Positions 11,040 to 22,866 of a stretch of 64,000 nucleotides of DNA are shown here, piece after piece. The DNA is from Gordionus sp. m RMFG-2023. Taxonomy: Eukaryota > Nematomorpha > Gordioida > Chordodea > Parachordodidae. The notes under the pieces are model-generated. The model was not told where the DNA came from. It made no database searches and worked only from the letters and a program-made list of their open reading frames with translations. The first letter of the stretch is position 1, and each line of letters begins with the position of its first letter. The translations under genes and the position numbers were made by a program. The DNA lies in contig NC_088779.1 of assembly GCF_954871325.1 (NCBI RefSeq), forward strand, positions 19,284,846 to 19,348,845, given 5' to 3'.

Positions 11040-11460
11040 TTAGCTACATATTATTTAACCTAAAAACATATTATGAATTTAAATATATATTCATTAAAAT
11101 AATTAGTATATGTTAGTGACAATGTGTTTTTTTCAGACAATGTGTTATTTTTACAACTTTGAATCATTTTTTGGCGCATTTTTATAAATTTATAAATCGA
11201 ATTTTACCTGAAATATTTTCTATCATGTTTGGAATACCACATCTTATGAATTGTAGATAATTTTGCAGTTAATCTTAATATACAAAATAATTCTCCAGAA
11301 TTTTCTCAAAATTTTAAATATATTTTGAAGATTTTTATTCCATGGATTTATTTACAGGGAATTTTTTCTCCTATTTTATTAATTTTGTAATTTTTAATAT
11401 CTTTAAAAACGGGAATTTTTTTTCCTGGATATTATTTTCCTAGATTCAAAATAAATTAAA
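11040..11460 (+). repeat. Dispersed repeat R, copy 2
   Basis: Shares ACAATGTGTTATTTTTACAA and CATGTTTGGAATACC with the copies at 0.6 kb and 62.2 kb. As at 0.6 kb, it is followed by a hAT-G-type end, so R may belong to a larger composite. Confidence 0.6.
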
Positions 11461-11479
11461 CATAAATAATTTAAAATAA

Positions 11480-12341
11480 GATAAGTTCTTTTTATAATAA
11501 TCTTTATTTATTTTAAAGAATAATTGATTTTCAAAATTTTGATCAGATAAACAATTTCACTTAGGGCTAACACCGTTTTCGTTAAACACAGGTTTAATTG
11601 GCGCAGAGGATGGGAGGTTTTATTATATAAAAATTTTATCGAGGGAATTTATTAAAATAAAATGATCTTTATTTTAAAAAATCACAAAAATCTTCATTCA
11701 GATCCTCATCAATTTTTTTTATTATTTTTATCAGAATTTGATGAACTCATATTTTTATTAAAATCACAAAAATCTTCATTCAGATCCTCATCAATTTTTT
11801 TTATTATTTTTATCAGAATTTGATGAACTCATATTTTTATTGAGATTAACATATTTGAATTAGGACACAATCTGCCCTTTAAAAGTGTAGACTTAAGGCC
11901 ATTAATTTTCTTCATTGGTGTAAAAAAAATGTTTCACACTGAGATTAGGGAAGAGTTAATGAAGAAATAAGTATGGATATATATTCTTTATAAAATGAAT
12001 TATAATATTAGAGAATATAAATAACACATCTTGATTGATATATTAATTAGATTAACAATCTTGAATGTATAAAATGTAACAACAAAAATCTAATAAAATA
12101 AAAAACCTTGGGGGTTGATCTGAATTAAAAACTAGTTATAAAATTGGATAAATTATATAATAAAATAAAATATATTTATTCCATATTTTTCTAATAAAAT
12201 TTAAAGTAACGAGTAACATTTTAAGTTACTCTTATTCAAAAAACATATGCGCCACCAGTTACCATCTAAAACAAGTAACGAAAAGAAGGAACGCCATTGT
12301 GACGAACGACGCTACTTCATTGACGTTACTTTACAGCACTA
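11480..12341. mobile_element. hAT-G family, right-hand part
   Basis: TTTTGATCAGATAAAC, GGCGCAGAGGATGGGAGG and CTTCATTCAGATCCTC match hAT-G; ends GACGTTACTTTACAGCACTA at 12341. Left end not found. It contains a perfect 82-bp tandem duplication. Confidence 0.75.
11679..11842. repeat. 82-bp perfect tandem duplication
   Basis: Two adjacent copies starting at ATCACAAAAATCTTCATTC (11681 and 11763) with no difference seen. Recent event inside the hAT-G relic. Confidence 0.9.
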
Positions 12342-12632
12342 GTTATAGATTTATTAATATATAAATATGTTAGAGAATTTTCTAATTATATTAATATTTC
12401 AATTTGTATTAATTTATTCTAATTTTTTTTTTTTTTTAAACATCTATTTTTATTATATAATATATATAATATAATTATGAACGATAATAAATAAATAAAG
12501 TTTTAGATAATTATCAAAATTTACTTTTTTTAATAAAATTATATTAATGTTTAATAATATAAAAATGAACATTGAAAAGTTATTATATAAATAAATTATT
12601 CATTACGCGATTAAAATTATATAAAATATATT

Positions 12633-13979
12633 CTAATCATCATGTGAGATGAGGCTGCCAATGAAGCTGATGTAATTGGCCCTGTAAATTGCTATTGCGA
12701 GTCTTTGTCTTAAGAAGAAGCCTTCACGAGGTTCATCTGTTAGTTTGCGGATTAGCGATCCCAGTTCCTTGAAGAAAGAAAGAGCACGATTCCCAAAGGT
12801 AGTCAAGGTAGTGGAAATGATGGGAATGAATAAGTGGACTTGGGACATCTCTGAATATTTTGCAATTTTTAGAAGCTCCTTGTTCTCCAAAATGTTAAGG
12901 GATTGATTGGAAGTAGCCAATGGATCAATACAAGAGTAATCCCAGACCAAGAATTGACCTCGCTTCCAGGGAATTTGAGAGATCCCGTCAGGGCGTTTCC
13001 CATGAGATCTGAAAAGACCAGAGGGTTCGAGAATAGAAGGAATTTGAGCGGATCTCAGAGCTCTAAGAATTATAGAATTGCAAATGTTATGTCTAACGAT
13101 GCGGCCTTTACATGAACGACAATGTAGACTATGTCTTCCATTACTCAAAACAGCAGAACTGCAGCCGGCACAGATGTGGGGTTGGGTTACTAAGCAATTT
13201 AAACGGATGCCTATAGCATGAGTTAGCTCATTTTGGGTCAATTGTAATTGTAAGTTTGCGGATGGAATGGCTTCGAGAAACTCATGTCCAGAACCATTAA
13301 GCAGAGAGGAGAATAAGGGACGGTCCAATGATTGCATACTGGAAAGGAGAGATTCGACGCAGCTTGCAATAATGGGCTTATCCCAGTCCTTCTGCTTGTT
13401 CGTTTCTGGAATTGGGTGGTCGGCAATGAATCGAGATTTCCATTCAATGATGGCACTATCAAAGGAAGGGTCAGAATTTAAGGAATTAGGAATGACTAAA
13501 TTTTTGGTTAAAAGACAGCTCGATATAAAGGCAGTTAAGGCAAGATCGGAAGGGGATCTGATGCCTAGTCCTCCCATTTTGGTAGGAAGGGTGGCTTGTG
13601 TCCACGCTAATTCATGGAATTTTAGATTAAGGATACTTTCAATTAGGACTTTATTTTCATAAATGCCTAAGGAAGTAGGAAATTTAAAAATAGGGGTAGA
13701 GCGGAGCGCATAAAGAATTTTTGGGATATTGAAGAAATCTTTCAGAAGAAAAAAGGCTTTATGAGAGGGGAGAAGGGAAAATAGGTCAGCCAACTCATTA
13801 AGGGTTTCGAGTGTAGATTGTAGGAAGGATGATATGGCTGTGTGTCCACCAACGGGAGCACCTAAGTGAGATAATTCCTCCAGAGTAATCTGTTTGAAAT
13901 TATGAAAATTGTTTTCAGATGATAATTGGAATGACTGATTTTTCATGGTTGATTGATAGACCAATGGATAGCCCTGCAT
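12633..13979 (-). pseudogene. LINE C-terminal frame (thumb, Cys/His, endonuclease)
   Basis: 448 codons covering the part of the polyprotein after RT motif C. Shows LSHLGAPVGGH, GGLGIRSP, CAGC, a GRHSLHCRSCKGR cluster and a complete endonuclease region with RPDG, WKRGQF and WDYS, the acidic/Trp positions typical of restriction-like endonucleases of early-branching LINEs. Inferred, not proven, to nick target DNA. Confidence 0.8.
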
Positions 13980-14262
13980 CCTTGATTATCATTACAGCTT
14001 TATTGATTTCGTCGTTTGGACCACAAAGGATTCCATCATCGATGTACCATGCATGCAATGAAAATGAACATGTCTCGTTAATAGATTTAACAATTTCATT
14101 GATCCCTAAACAGAAAAATAAAGAACCTAGAGGATCTCTCTGTTGTATGCCCTCAATCGAAGGAATTTTATAGGCATCAAATTGGAGAGTGGAAGGCTGT
14201 TGATAGCATGAATAAAAGAATTTAGTGTAACCAGGAAAGAGAATACTCGAATGTATTAGAAT
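12633..14262 (-). mobile_element. LINE copy 2, 5'-truncated
   Basis: Same family as the copy at 1.6-4.6 kb. Similarity begins at about 14258 inside the RT (upstream of the QQ.DP motif) and runs to the stop at 12633. This copy keeps the full C-terminus: Cys/His cluster, GKRPDG, WKRGQFLVWDYS and the tail FFLRQRLAIAI. The RT part (about 14258-13980) is in a different frame from the rest, and motif B reads QQRDP, with Arg for Gly. It is dead as an element but useful as a reference for the C-terminal domain. Confidence 0.88.
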
Positions 14263-14825
14263 TATCTGTATTCATAATAAAGACAAGCGGGGTAATTAGC
14301 TTGTCTTGGACGTCGGTATTGATAGGAATTAATATGGTATTTGACGTCGGTTGAGGGGAATTGCTTTGTAGAATGGATACTAGTAGTAGGGAATATCATA
14401 GTTTTAAATTATTCGTTTTTTACATATAATTTAATATATTATTTTAACAAGCAAACAACAGTTTTATTATTATAAAAAATTAACTAAATTTAAATATCAT
14501 GTAAAATTAACTGATGATATATAATTTTTTTATCGGTTTATATATAATTTTTTTTTTTTATAAAATGTAAATCAATTACGATTACAAAACATAGCTGCAT
14601 ACTCATATTATCAATTTAAAAGTAATAAAAATTGAGTAATAATAAAATGTAACACATAATATACTAATTATGTCTGATTAAGTTCATTAAACATCAAAAA
14701 AATTTAAATTGATGAATGGTTAAATTGATATAAGCATTTTAATGTTATAAATAATTAAGATAATAATTTATATAATCTTTAAATAGATGTTTGGTTAATT
14801 TTATATTGAAATATTAGAATAGCTG
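14263..14825. other. AT-rich DNA between LINE copy 2 and the hAT nest
   Basis: Short GC-richer start with two GACGTCGGT motifs (14309, 14344); otherwise AT-rich and featureless. Confidence 0.5.
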
Positions 14826-14992
14826 AAAGCATCATATTGGAGCTTAAAGAAATTATAGCAAATGCAAGTGATGAATTACATAAATTATATGTCATTTTTC
14901 AGTCAAAAGTATAGCTCTGTGAATTTATTTGTCTATCCCAACTAGAAGCAAGGCAAGCACATTGTTTCATAATATAGGGTCATTCGAAGAAT
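14826..14992 (+). mobile_element. Relic hAT transposase, left part (host of hAT-A)
   Basis: Short coding-like traces (RQAHC; S-F-E-E) continuing after hAT-A at 19376. Read with the right part, it is the mid-section of a ZMYM-type hAT transposase in which hAT-A landed. Confidence 0.5.
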
Positions 14993-15395
14993 CAGTAGCG
15001 TATCCAGGATTTTCTTATGGGGGGGGGGGAATTTCTCGGGGGCTCCGCCCCCAAATCCCCTTTATCTGGCCTTCGGCCAGCTTTTCCCCGGACTTCGGCT
15101 GGGTCTGATGTTTTAGCTATTCTATTAAATTATTCATAATTTAATAATAATTATATTTCTATTTTTAACTATTATTTACTAATTCGTGCTTATGGATATT
15201 ACAAGCCTATTTTTTATTATTTTAAGTTAGGTATATTATATTTAATAAAGTTTTTTTAAATGTAAAGTTGAAATAAAGTTTAATGTCATTTTTTTATAAA
15301 ATTTGCTTTAAAAACTAGCCTCAGCTTAAATTCTCATACAATATAAGTATAATATAATTTTATTGAAAATACTAATAATAGTGTGTATAAAATAT

Positions 15396-16207
15396 TAATG
15401 TTGTTAAACGGCTCGTTTTGAGCCGATTTTAAAAACGGCTAACTCAATATTTTTGCCAGAAAAATATTGACTAAGTGTTGGATTATGCAAATTTAGTTAA
15501 AAGATATTTATGGAACAAAATTAATTTAAATGATGGATTTTTATTTTATGTGTTTATTTATTCGAAAAATAATATTTGTATATGCAAAATAAATTTTACA
15601 TTTTTTTATAGTTTATGGAACAAAATTAATTTAAATGATGGATTTTTATTTTATGTGATTATTTCTTCGAAAAATTATTATTTTAATATGCAAATACTTA
15701 TAATGTTTAATGGCTATAAAAAAATATATAAATAGCTAAGAAAAATAATTATATTTTAACGGATGATATTTTAAAAATTAATTTAATAAAAGAATTACAG
15801 ACGATATTTTGTTTCTTCGAAATTTGTGTGAAATTTAATAAAAAGGAAAGATTTAATACAGAAAAAGTAAGTCTACGATTTAATAAATTAGAATTATTTA
15901 AAAGAGTTACATTATATAATTTAGGTGTGCTCAAAAGTAAGTAGTTAGCCATTATTATTATTAAAATTAATCCTTTATTTTAATTATATAGATTTAATAC
16001 ACCTTTGATTCTTAATTAGCTCTCCCAATACTGTGTTAACACCCTGAGTTAAGTTCGGACATGTAACACTAAGCTTCGAAATTTCGATACTGTCTAGACC
16101 TTTGCTCCTTCTATGAGCATTTCAGGCTTGCATAATATTTTACTGGATAAAAAACTGAGTTAGCCGTTTTTAAAAATCGGCTCAAAACGAGACGTTTAAC
16201 AACACTA
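15396..16207. mobile_element. MITE D1 (interrupted by a solo LTR)
   Basis: Target duplication TAAAATAT (15388-15395, 16208-16215). Ends TAATGTTGTTAAACGG and inverse; the two arms are ~75-bp inverted repeats, so the 214-bp core would fold into a long hairpin. The empty site can be read in hAT-B near 42225. hAT-like by its 8-bp duplication. Confidence 0.9.
15476..16068. mobile_element. Solo LTR, 593 bp
   Basis: Starts TGTTG, ends GTAACA, flanked by the 5-bp duplication CTAAG (15471-15475, 16069-16073). Carries an internal direct duplication of about 105 bp. No internal retroelement region remains, as expected after LTR-LTR recombination. 5-bp duplications fit Gypsy/Ty3 or Bel-Pao; family unassigned. 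Younger than D1 and hAT-A, in which it sits. Confidence 0.85.
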
Positions 16208-16608
16208 TAAAATATTGACTAGAAAATAATTTTAAAAACAAGTTTTTTTTAACTTCTTATCAAATACAATATTATACAAAATTTTTTATTAAATACAATT
16301 ATAATGTGATTTTTAATTTTCGTGGGAATGTTGCCAATTCATCAAGAATTTCGTTTGTCGTTGGAACCAAATCTCTGTGGATATTTAACAGAGCTAACCC
16401 ATTTAGCCGAGATTCGGAAGTAGTACTTCATAAATATTTTTTCAACCTTTTAAGTTGGAAAGTCCTTTCATTCAGTTATAATAGGCAAACATGCAGGAAT
16501 ATAAAACAACTTCAAAATATTAGGAAATTGAGCCAAGGTTTCTTTACACCGATTGAGCGCATCAATAGCATGCTCAGGTAAAATAGCTAAACGTAGTAAA
16601 TATTTATA

Positions 16609-17031
16609 TCACAATTCGAATTCTCTGATTAAATTTATTTCAGTATCAATATCATATGAATAAAATTTTGCTAAATATTTAATTTTACCAATAGTGGCAT
16701 TAGAAAACGAAGATGGATCTTTGGGTAATAAAACTTGAAGATTGCTAAAGACTTGTTTATTATCTAAAAACCGTACTTTTATTTGCGATAAAAAAGTATA
16801 TAAGAATGGGATGAAAATGGATATTTTATAATATTCTTCAGTTGAGCCAATATTTATTTTACATCTCAATAATTGCCCAGGTGCTAGACGAGGTTTAATT
16901 AGTGTTATATCATAAAATTTAGCCTTCGATTCAACGTCTATATAAATATTATGAAAATATTCATCTACATTCATTCTTATTGTATCTACCTGTTCATATA
17001 TATTTTCCGCCAAATCAATAACCTGAACCAA
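16609..17031 (-). pseudogene. hAT-A transposase fragment
   Basis: 140 codons with [20 protein letters not shown] and [20 protein letters not shown], the region before the dimerisation domain in ZMYM/THAP-linked hAT transposases. The dimerisation part (about 16580-16310) is decayed; hAT-B preserves it better. No catalytic N-terminal half is present. Confidence 0.75.
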
Positions 17032-17427
17032 ATCTAAGTTTGGTTTTTGTAAATTTCTACAAAGTATAGTGAGATATAGGAAAATAATTTATTGATGCAA
17101 CTAGCAGCAATGATAAACTCTGATTGATCAATTGAATTCAATAATGTTATCGCTTCTGACGACACATTACTTTTTTTCATCAGCCTTATTTAACTTTTGT
17201 ATTTCAATTTCTTCTGTTCTACAAAATGGAAGTAAAAATGAAAAATATTTAAAAAATTATAGATATTTATTAATAATTATTATTAAAAATACTTATTAAT
17301 TCTAACTCACTAATAATTTTGAATTTAATAAAATAATTATATATAATAATAAAATAAATTACTATTTGATTTCAATCTCTTTGACTAAAAATTTTTCCAT
17401 TATATTAATATTTTTGAATAATGTAAT

Positions 17428-19150
17428 TAGAGAACTGCACGGGCTGTCCGTAGCCCGACCCGACCCGACCCGACCCGACCCGACCCGACCCGACCCGACC
17501 CGGCCCGACCCGACCCGAGCCGAGTCGGGCTCGGGTCGGGTTCGACATCAAAAAAAATTTCTCGGGTTCGGGCTCGGGTCGGGTTGTAAAAGCTGTCCGA
17601 CCCGAAAACCCGACCCGACCCGACCCGAAAATATATATAATAATATTAATATCTTAAATAGTTAGTATAATTTATAATATTTATTATAAAATCATATTAT
17701 TTAATATTTATCACATTTTAGGATTAAAATGTCAATCATATTAACATGTCATGTCATTATTAATTATTATTTTATAAACCTAACAACCGGATACCAAACT
17801 ATTTTATTACTAAATTGTGTTTCTCGTAAATTACAAGATAAGACATATTTTATGTAAGTTTTATTTATTATTTAACTAGCCTATACATTGTCTTTTTTAA
17901 CATTTGTTTTAACCCTTCACTACAAAGGTAGAAAAAACTCCCTTAACTACAAAGGTGGGGTCTATTTTACCCCAAATTTTGATTAGATATATCTCAAAAC
18001 ATATTAAAAATTGAGATCTAAAATTTTGAGTATATATTTAAAAAATATTGGAGATAATAAATACAAAATCTTAGATTAATATTTACTTCCAAAAAAAAGT
18101 TAGACAAATTTTCTTAAAATTACTGAAATAAAATTTTCTTTTTCAGTACTTCCTTTAATTATTTTATTATCACTAAATAAAATTCAAAAAATTCAAATTT
18201 TATTAAATCAATGTTGAATAATGATAATTACATAAATTTTATAAAAAAATATCATATATCAAAAAAAATATTAATCATCAAATATGTAAAATTATTAAAA
18301 AATAATAATGTAAATATATATCTTAATATTATTATTGAATATTTTTTTCTTAAGAAACTACAGAGGTGGTAGATACGTTTTTGGACTTCTCTCTATGGGA
18401 GGCTGACAATGCGTATTCTGATGCTAGCGCCGAAGTTGACGAGCTAAAAAAATATCTAGATCCGAAATTATGTGTTGATGACGATAATATTTTAAAATGG
18501 TGGAAAACAAACCATTATGAGTTTCCAAATTTAAGTATTTTAGCTCTTAAATTCCTGGCTATCCCTGCTTCGTCGGCTAGCAGTGAAAGGGCGTTTTCAG
18601 CTGCTGGTAGGGCCTTTGAGGAGAGAAGGACTCGTTTAAAGCCAGATAAACTGGACGCCTCTTTATTTATATATCATAATTATTCACTTTGTGATAATTT
18701 TGATAATGATATTGATGAGGTCAATATATAATATAATATGTTCATTATATTTTTTATATATTTATTAACTTTTACATCATATCTATATTCGCATAAATGA
18801 TGCTTATTATATAATCGTTATAATTTTTAAATTCGCTTGTATATTAATCGTTTTATAATATTTTTTACAAATTTTAAAAATGCAACTTAATATATATCTT
18901 GAATAGATTATGGCCGTCAAATAAACTTTTATTTAAGGTGGCTGAACTGAATAAATACACATAAATTTTTTTTTGGTTATTATAATATTAAAACTTAAAT
19001 TGCAAAATTTTATTCGGGTCGGGCTCGGGTCGGGTCGGGTTGGATTAAAAAATGTGTGCTCGGGCTCGGGTCGGGCTCGGACAAAAAAAAATTTTAAATT
19101 CGGGCTCGGGTCGGGCTCGGGTTGCGAAAAAATTACTTTGCAGTTCTCTA
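17428..19150 (+). mobile_element. hAT-F, CCCGA-rich ends
   Basis: 1723 bp, perfect target duplication AATGTAAT (17420-17427, 19151-19158) and 12-bp inverted ends TAGAGAACTGCA. Next to the ends are runs of CCCGA (17454-17515) and CGGGT/CGGGC (19015-19125). Encodes only a transposase C-terminus. Inserted in hAT-A. Confidence 0.95.
18366..18731 (+). pseudogene. hAT-F transposase C-terminal dimerisation domain
   Basis: 121 codons: LKKYLDP, ILKWWKTNHYEFPNLSILAL, then IPASSASSERAFSAAGRAFE and RTRLKPDKLDA, a textbook hAT dimerisation domain that is well preserved. The N-terminal zinc finger and catalytic parts are missing, so it cannot be a full transposase. Confidence 0.88.
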
Positions 19151-19375
19151 AATGTAATGTACTCACAAGGAAAGGAAATTTTAATAAAATTTATTTATAA
19201 AAAATAAGTTTTATATTGGAAAATTGATATTCAAATATTTGTAAATTTGTAAAATTTTGATTAGGGGGGGGGGGTAAAATTTTTATTAGCTAAAAATGAT
19301 ATTTATGAAAACAGTCAAATTTGCGATGGGGGGGGATTTTCTCCTCCCCCCCCCCCCCAATTGGTTACGCGCCTG

Positions 19376-19870
19376 CGAAGAATACTATAAAATAAACTTA
19401 TTTACCCCCTCTTATATACTTTTATTAGCAAATATTATTATTGCAAAATCCTTCCAAGTCTTTCAAATCTTGATAGAGAAATAATTAAATATTTAGAAGA
19501 TTTTGAGGATATTAAAGTATCCCATTATGCCTTACTAACTAAATGCAAACTATGAGGTAAAATGTTAAATATGGTTGATAAGGTTCTAAAAATGCTATGA
19601 ATGCCTCTTATAATTTCAAATACATTTTTGACTATTTTTCTATTATGTAAAAATAATTTTATAATTTAGCTTAGCACTTCTGACAAAGAAAGATTTTCTT
19701 CTTTAAGAATAATAAAAACTTACCTGAGTATAACCTCTGAAAATAGATTTAATGAATATAAATTAAAAGTTTATACCAAGCACTGATGAAATTATTGAAA
19801 AAAATATTAGTTTAATCCCAAAAAGATTGAATTTTACATTATAAATTTATAATGTTTCTTAATTTTTTTT
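19376..19870 (+). mobile_element. Relic hAT transposase, right part
   Basis: EEYYKINLFTP directly after hAT-A, then near 19680-19770 SDKERFSSLRIIKTYL and ENRFNEY, the C-terminal hAT dimerisation motif. Heavily decayed. Same orientation as the left part. Confidence 0.65.
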
Positions 19871-19937
19871 TTCATGAATACTGTGTAGATATATTTACAT
19901 GTAATAATTCTTAATAATATTCTGCTAATATATATAT

Positions 19938-20278
19938 TAGAGATCTGCAAAGTTAGGCCCGGCGAGCCCATTTCTATTTAAAATAATCGGACCGGGCCGG
20001 GCCTAATATTTTTAAAAAAAATTCGGGGTCTGGTTGGACCTTGGAATTTTTTTAAAATATATCTTAAATTTATCAATTTTATATTGAATTTTTTATTTAA
20101 AATAAATATTTTTTATTTTATTTATTGAAACTAAACGCCATATAACATATGTCTTTTATTTTGAGTAATTATAAAAAATAATTTCTATATTTAAATAATT
20201 TCGGGCCGGGCCGGCAAAACTTTTTTCAAAAAAATTTCGGGCCGGGTCGTGCCTGAAAAATTAGGCCCGATACTATTA
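19938..20278. mobile_element. Non-autonomous hAT, GGCCCGG family, copy 1
   Basis: Begins TTAGAGATCTGCAAAG then GGCCCGGCG; inverse GGCCCGA near 20270. The right terminal TGCAGATC is missing, so it is truncated. Internal repeats of CGGGCCGGGCC. Confidence 0.65.
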
Positions 20279-20611
20279 CATATTTCCAATATTTAATTTT
20301 TTAAAAAATATATATCAAATTTGAAATGCTTAAAAAATTTATATATTTTGCAAAGTTCATTTTCCAGAGATTTACTTTATTAATAGTCACTAGTCCTAAT
20401 AGAAACTTAAGATATTCCTGAATAACTTTTAGAATTTTTTTATAATTATCCTCCTCCCCTCCCAAGCTAATTCCTTAGTTTGCGCAATATTTAAAAAATG
20501 AAGAAATATTAACTTACTTTTACAAGTATGTTTCATTGAGATATTTCATATTTATAATCTTAAATAATATATTATGGCTAGAGTTAACAAATTGTATATG
20601 GCCAGTTACAA

Positions 20612-21187
20612 CAGGTAATCTTAGATAACAGAGGAAGTTGTAAAGATGAGATGAAGATGAGAATACAGAAAGCTAGAGGTGATTTCTACAGATATATGAA
20701 AATATGGAAAGCTAGCGAAATTTCAGTGTTTACTAGATTGAGAATATTCAACTCGTTGATTGTTCCAATTGCATTATATGGTGGAGATATCTGGGAGGCA
20801 AACAAAACAGAGATTAGACGGCTTCAATCTTTTATAAATAATTGTCTTCGTACGATACACGGGATTTTCTATCCAAGAGTTATCTCTAACTCGAATCTTT
20901 GGAGGAAGTCTACTCACACACCAGTGAATATTACTCTTAAGAAAAGACGGATTCAGTTCTTAGGCCACGTAATAAGAAACTCAGATAATAATTTAGTCCA
21001 CGATGCCATAACATGGCTGTACTCATATAAAGGTAAACAGTACACAAAATACAAAACATTATGGTACTATAAAACTATAAAAGATATAATGGATCTAAAT
21101 GTTAACATGAAACAATTCATTAAACTGAATAACAATAAAAGATCCATTAAAAAACTGTTTCGCATCAAGAAAAGTTACCTTCAATGA
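20612..21187 (+). pseudogene. LINE 3' fragment (RTE/CR1-like RT C-terminus)
   Basis: An open frame from about 20615 to 21187 with DNRGSCKDEMKMRIQKARG, FNSLIVPIALYGGDIWEA, LQSFINNCLRTIHGI and RRIQFLGHVIR. These are the signatures at the end of RTE/CR1-type LINE ORF2, after the RT palm. The catalytic part is absent, as expected of a 5'-truncated copy. Unrelated to the restriction-endonuclease LINE at the left of the window. Confidence 0.85.
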
Positions 21188-21190
21188 GTA

Positions 21191-22866
21191 TAAAAATACA
21201 TTCTCAGAATGTATGTTACATTATCATCACCCATTAATCCTATCGTATATTTACCATCGTAATAAACTTCAAAAAATTTAAACTCATCATTATCAAACAT
21301 TTCCAATACCATCATACATTCAAATCCTCTCATAAGTATATTTTGTATTTCCTTACTAAAAATTGTTTTAATATAGTAAAGATTTTTAATGTTAAATTGT
21401 CTTCAACCCACCACAACGTAATAAACTTTCACTGTAGTTATTGGGTATAGGCTCTTTTTTTGTCCCATTCCCTTTTGTATAAGCCTATAGAGGTTTAAGT
21501 AATATTTTTCGAAATGTTGCGCCTACAAGTACGTGCGGCTTGCCCACAAACGTGTGGAGGGCTCCTCATATTTTAACTTTTATACCCAAATTTAACTGTT
21601 CCAATAAGATGGAAATGAGGAAAACCTAGCGTAGCTCTGTTGCATTTCAACACTAGAGGGCATAAGCGCTATATATCACGTAATTCTCAATCCCTTTTTT
21701 TTTGAAAAATGAAAATCATGCCCAGTTATGCCACTTCTACCCTAGCTATGATTTCATAGTTAATGTAAGGAATGTAATGAATTCCAGCTAAGCATTTTTT
21801 GTATTAACATCATTATAGGTTGAGCAGATAAAAGAGCCCAGCTATTTAAATCTTTTGCCTCTGTCAGATGTTTATTATCGATATAGATAGGTTGAGGAGA
21901 ATCCCTTTAACTCAATGGAATTGTATGCATATAACAATTAGTCAAAGTAGATTAAGTTTAATATATTGATAATGAAAGAAACTTACCTTATCAATTTAAT
22001 ATTTTTTTATTGATATTTATTTTATTTATTCTTTTATGAAATAAAATATAATAAAAATTTCGCCTCAATGTTTCCCAAAAACCATCTATTTATTCTCTCT
22101 ATAATTTTTACAATTTTAGCTATCTTTATTTTAGTAAAAATATTTTATACCCTTTCCAATTATTTTACCAAAATACTCTAGTAAGAAATAATAATGGGTT
22201 ATGTTTGCAAGTTGTAGTTGTAACTTATAGATCCTACTCCTATCCTATCATATGTACTTAGGTTGTTATTAATGTAACATATATTCACGCCTTATGTCAT
22301 TTTATATTAATAATAATAATTTCTTACATATTTTAATATTGACTATTTAAAAAATATATAATATAAATTTTGAACTATATTTACTATAATCGATATTTCA
22401 GTAAAACTACATTATTTTATATAAATTATGTTTATTTTTTACCAATGTGAATAAATAAAAACTTTTTCAGTTCTAGACAATGGAGATTAAACTATTCATT
22501 TAATAAACCATATAAATATGTTAGCCACAAGAATTCGTCATATCAAAGTAAATTATTTTAAATTTACGTAAATACTTATTTTACTTTGATTATATATATA
22601 AATATTGAAATGTTTAAAAACATTTCAACACATGATTATTATTGTGTCTTAACTCCCCCTTTGATCAAAAATGAGTTAGGGTAAAATCTTACCCATCTCT
22701 TTTAAACTCAGAGAAAGGACTAAAAATTACTTTTATTATTTAGAATAATAAAATATGGTTATAGGCATGTTGTTTTATCAAATCGCTCCTCTGTAAAGTT
22801 GTTCGAATTAATAATAAATGAAACGATATACAGATTTTATGCAAATAATGATTTAATATATCTTTT
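21191..22866. other. Non-coding DNA, nothing recognised
   Basis: May include LINE 3' UTR just after 21187. A somewhat GC-richer patch at 21500-21660 gave no identifiable gene. Confidence 0.5.

Larger units (their letters stand above)
14993..19375 (-). mobile_element. hAT-A, 4.4 kb with nested insertions
   Basis: Bounded by a perfect 8-bp target duplication, CGAAGAAT (14985-14992 and 19376-19383). Ends: CAGTAGCGTATCCAGG on the left, and CAGGCGCGTAACCAAT read inward from the right, followed by poly-G/C tracts. Minus-strand transposase remnants lie at 17031-16306. It carries D1 with a solo LTR (15396-16207) and hAT-F (17428-19150). The same family as hAT-B in opposite orientation; net of nested inserts it is about 1.8 kb. 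Confidence 0.92.

Noticed and set aside
15475-15735. 86-codon + frame
   Set aside because: Lies in the solo LTR and reflects its internal duplication.
16010-16100. Possible 5S-rRNA-like or SINE sequence
   Set aside because: The A/C boxes and conserved 5S stems are missing; it is the end of the solo LTR joined to MITE D1.
17454-17515. Telomeric repeat
   Set aside because: CCCGA run lies inside a bounded hAT element, not at a chromosome end, and differs from TTAGG/TTAGGG.
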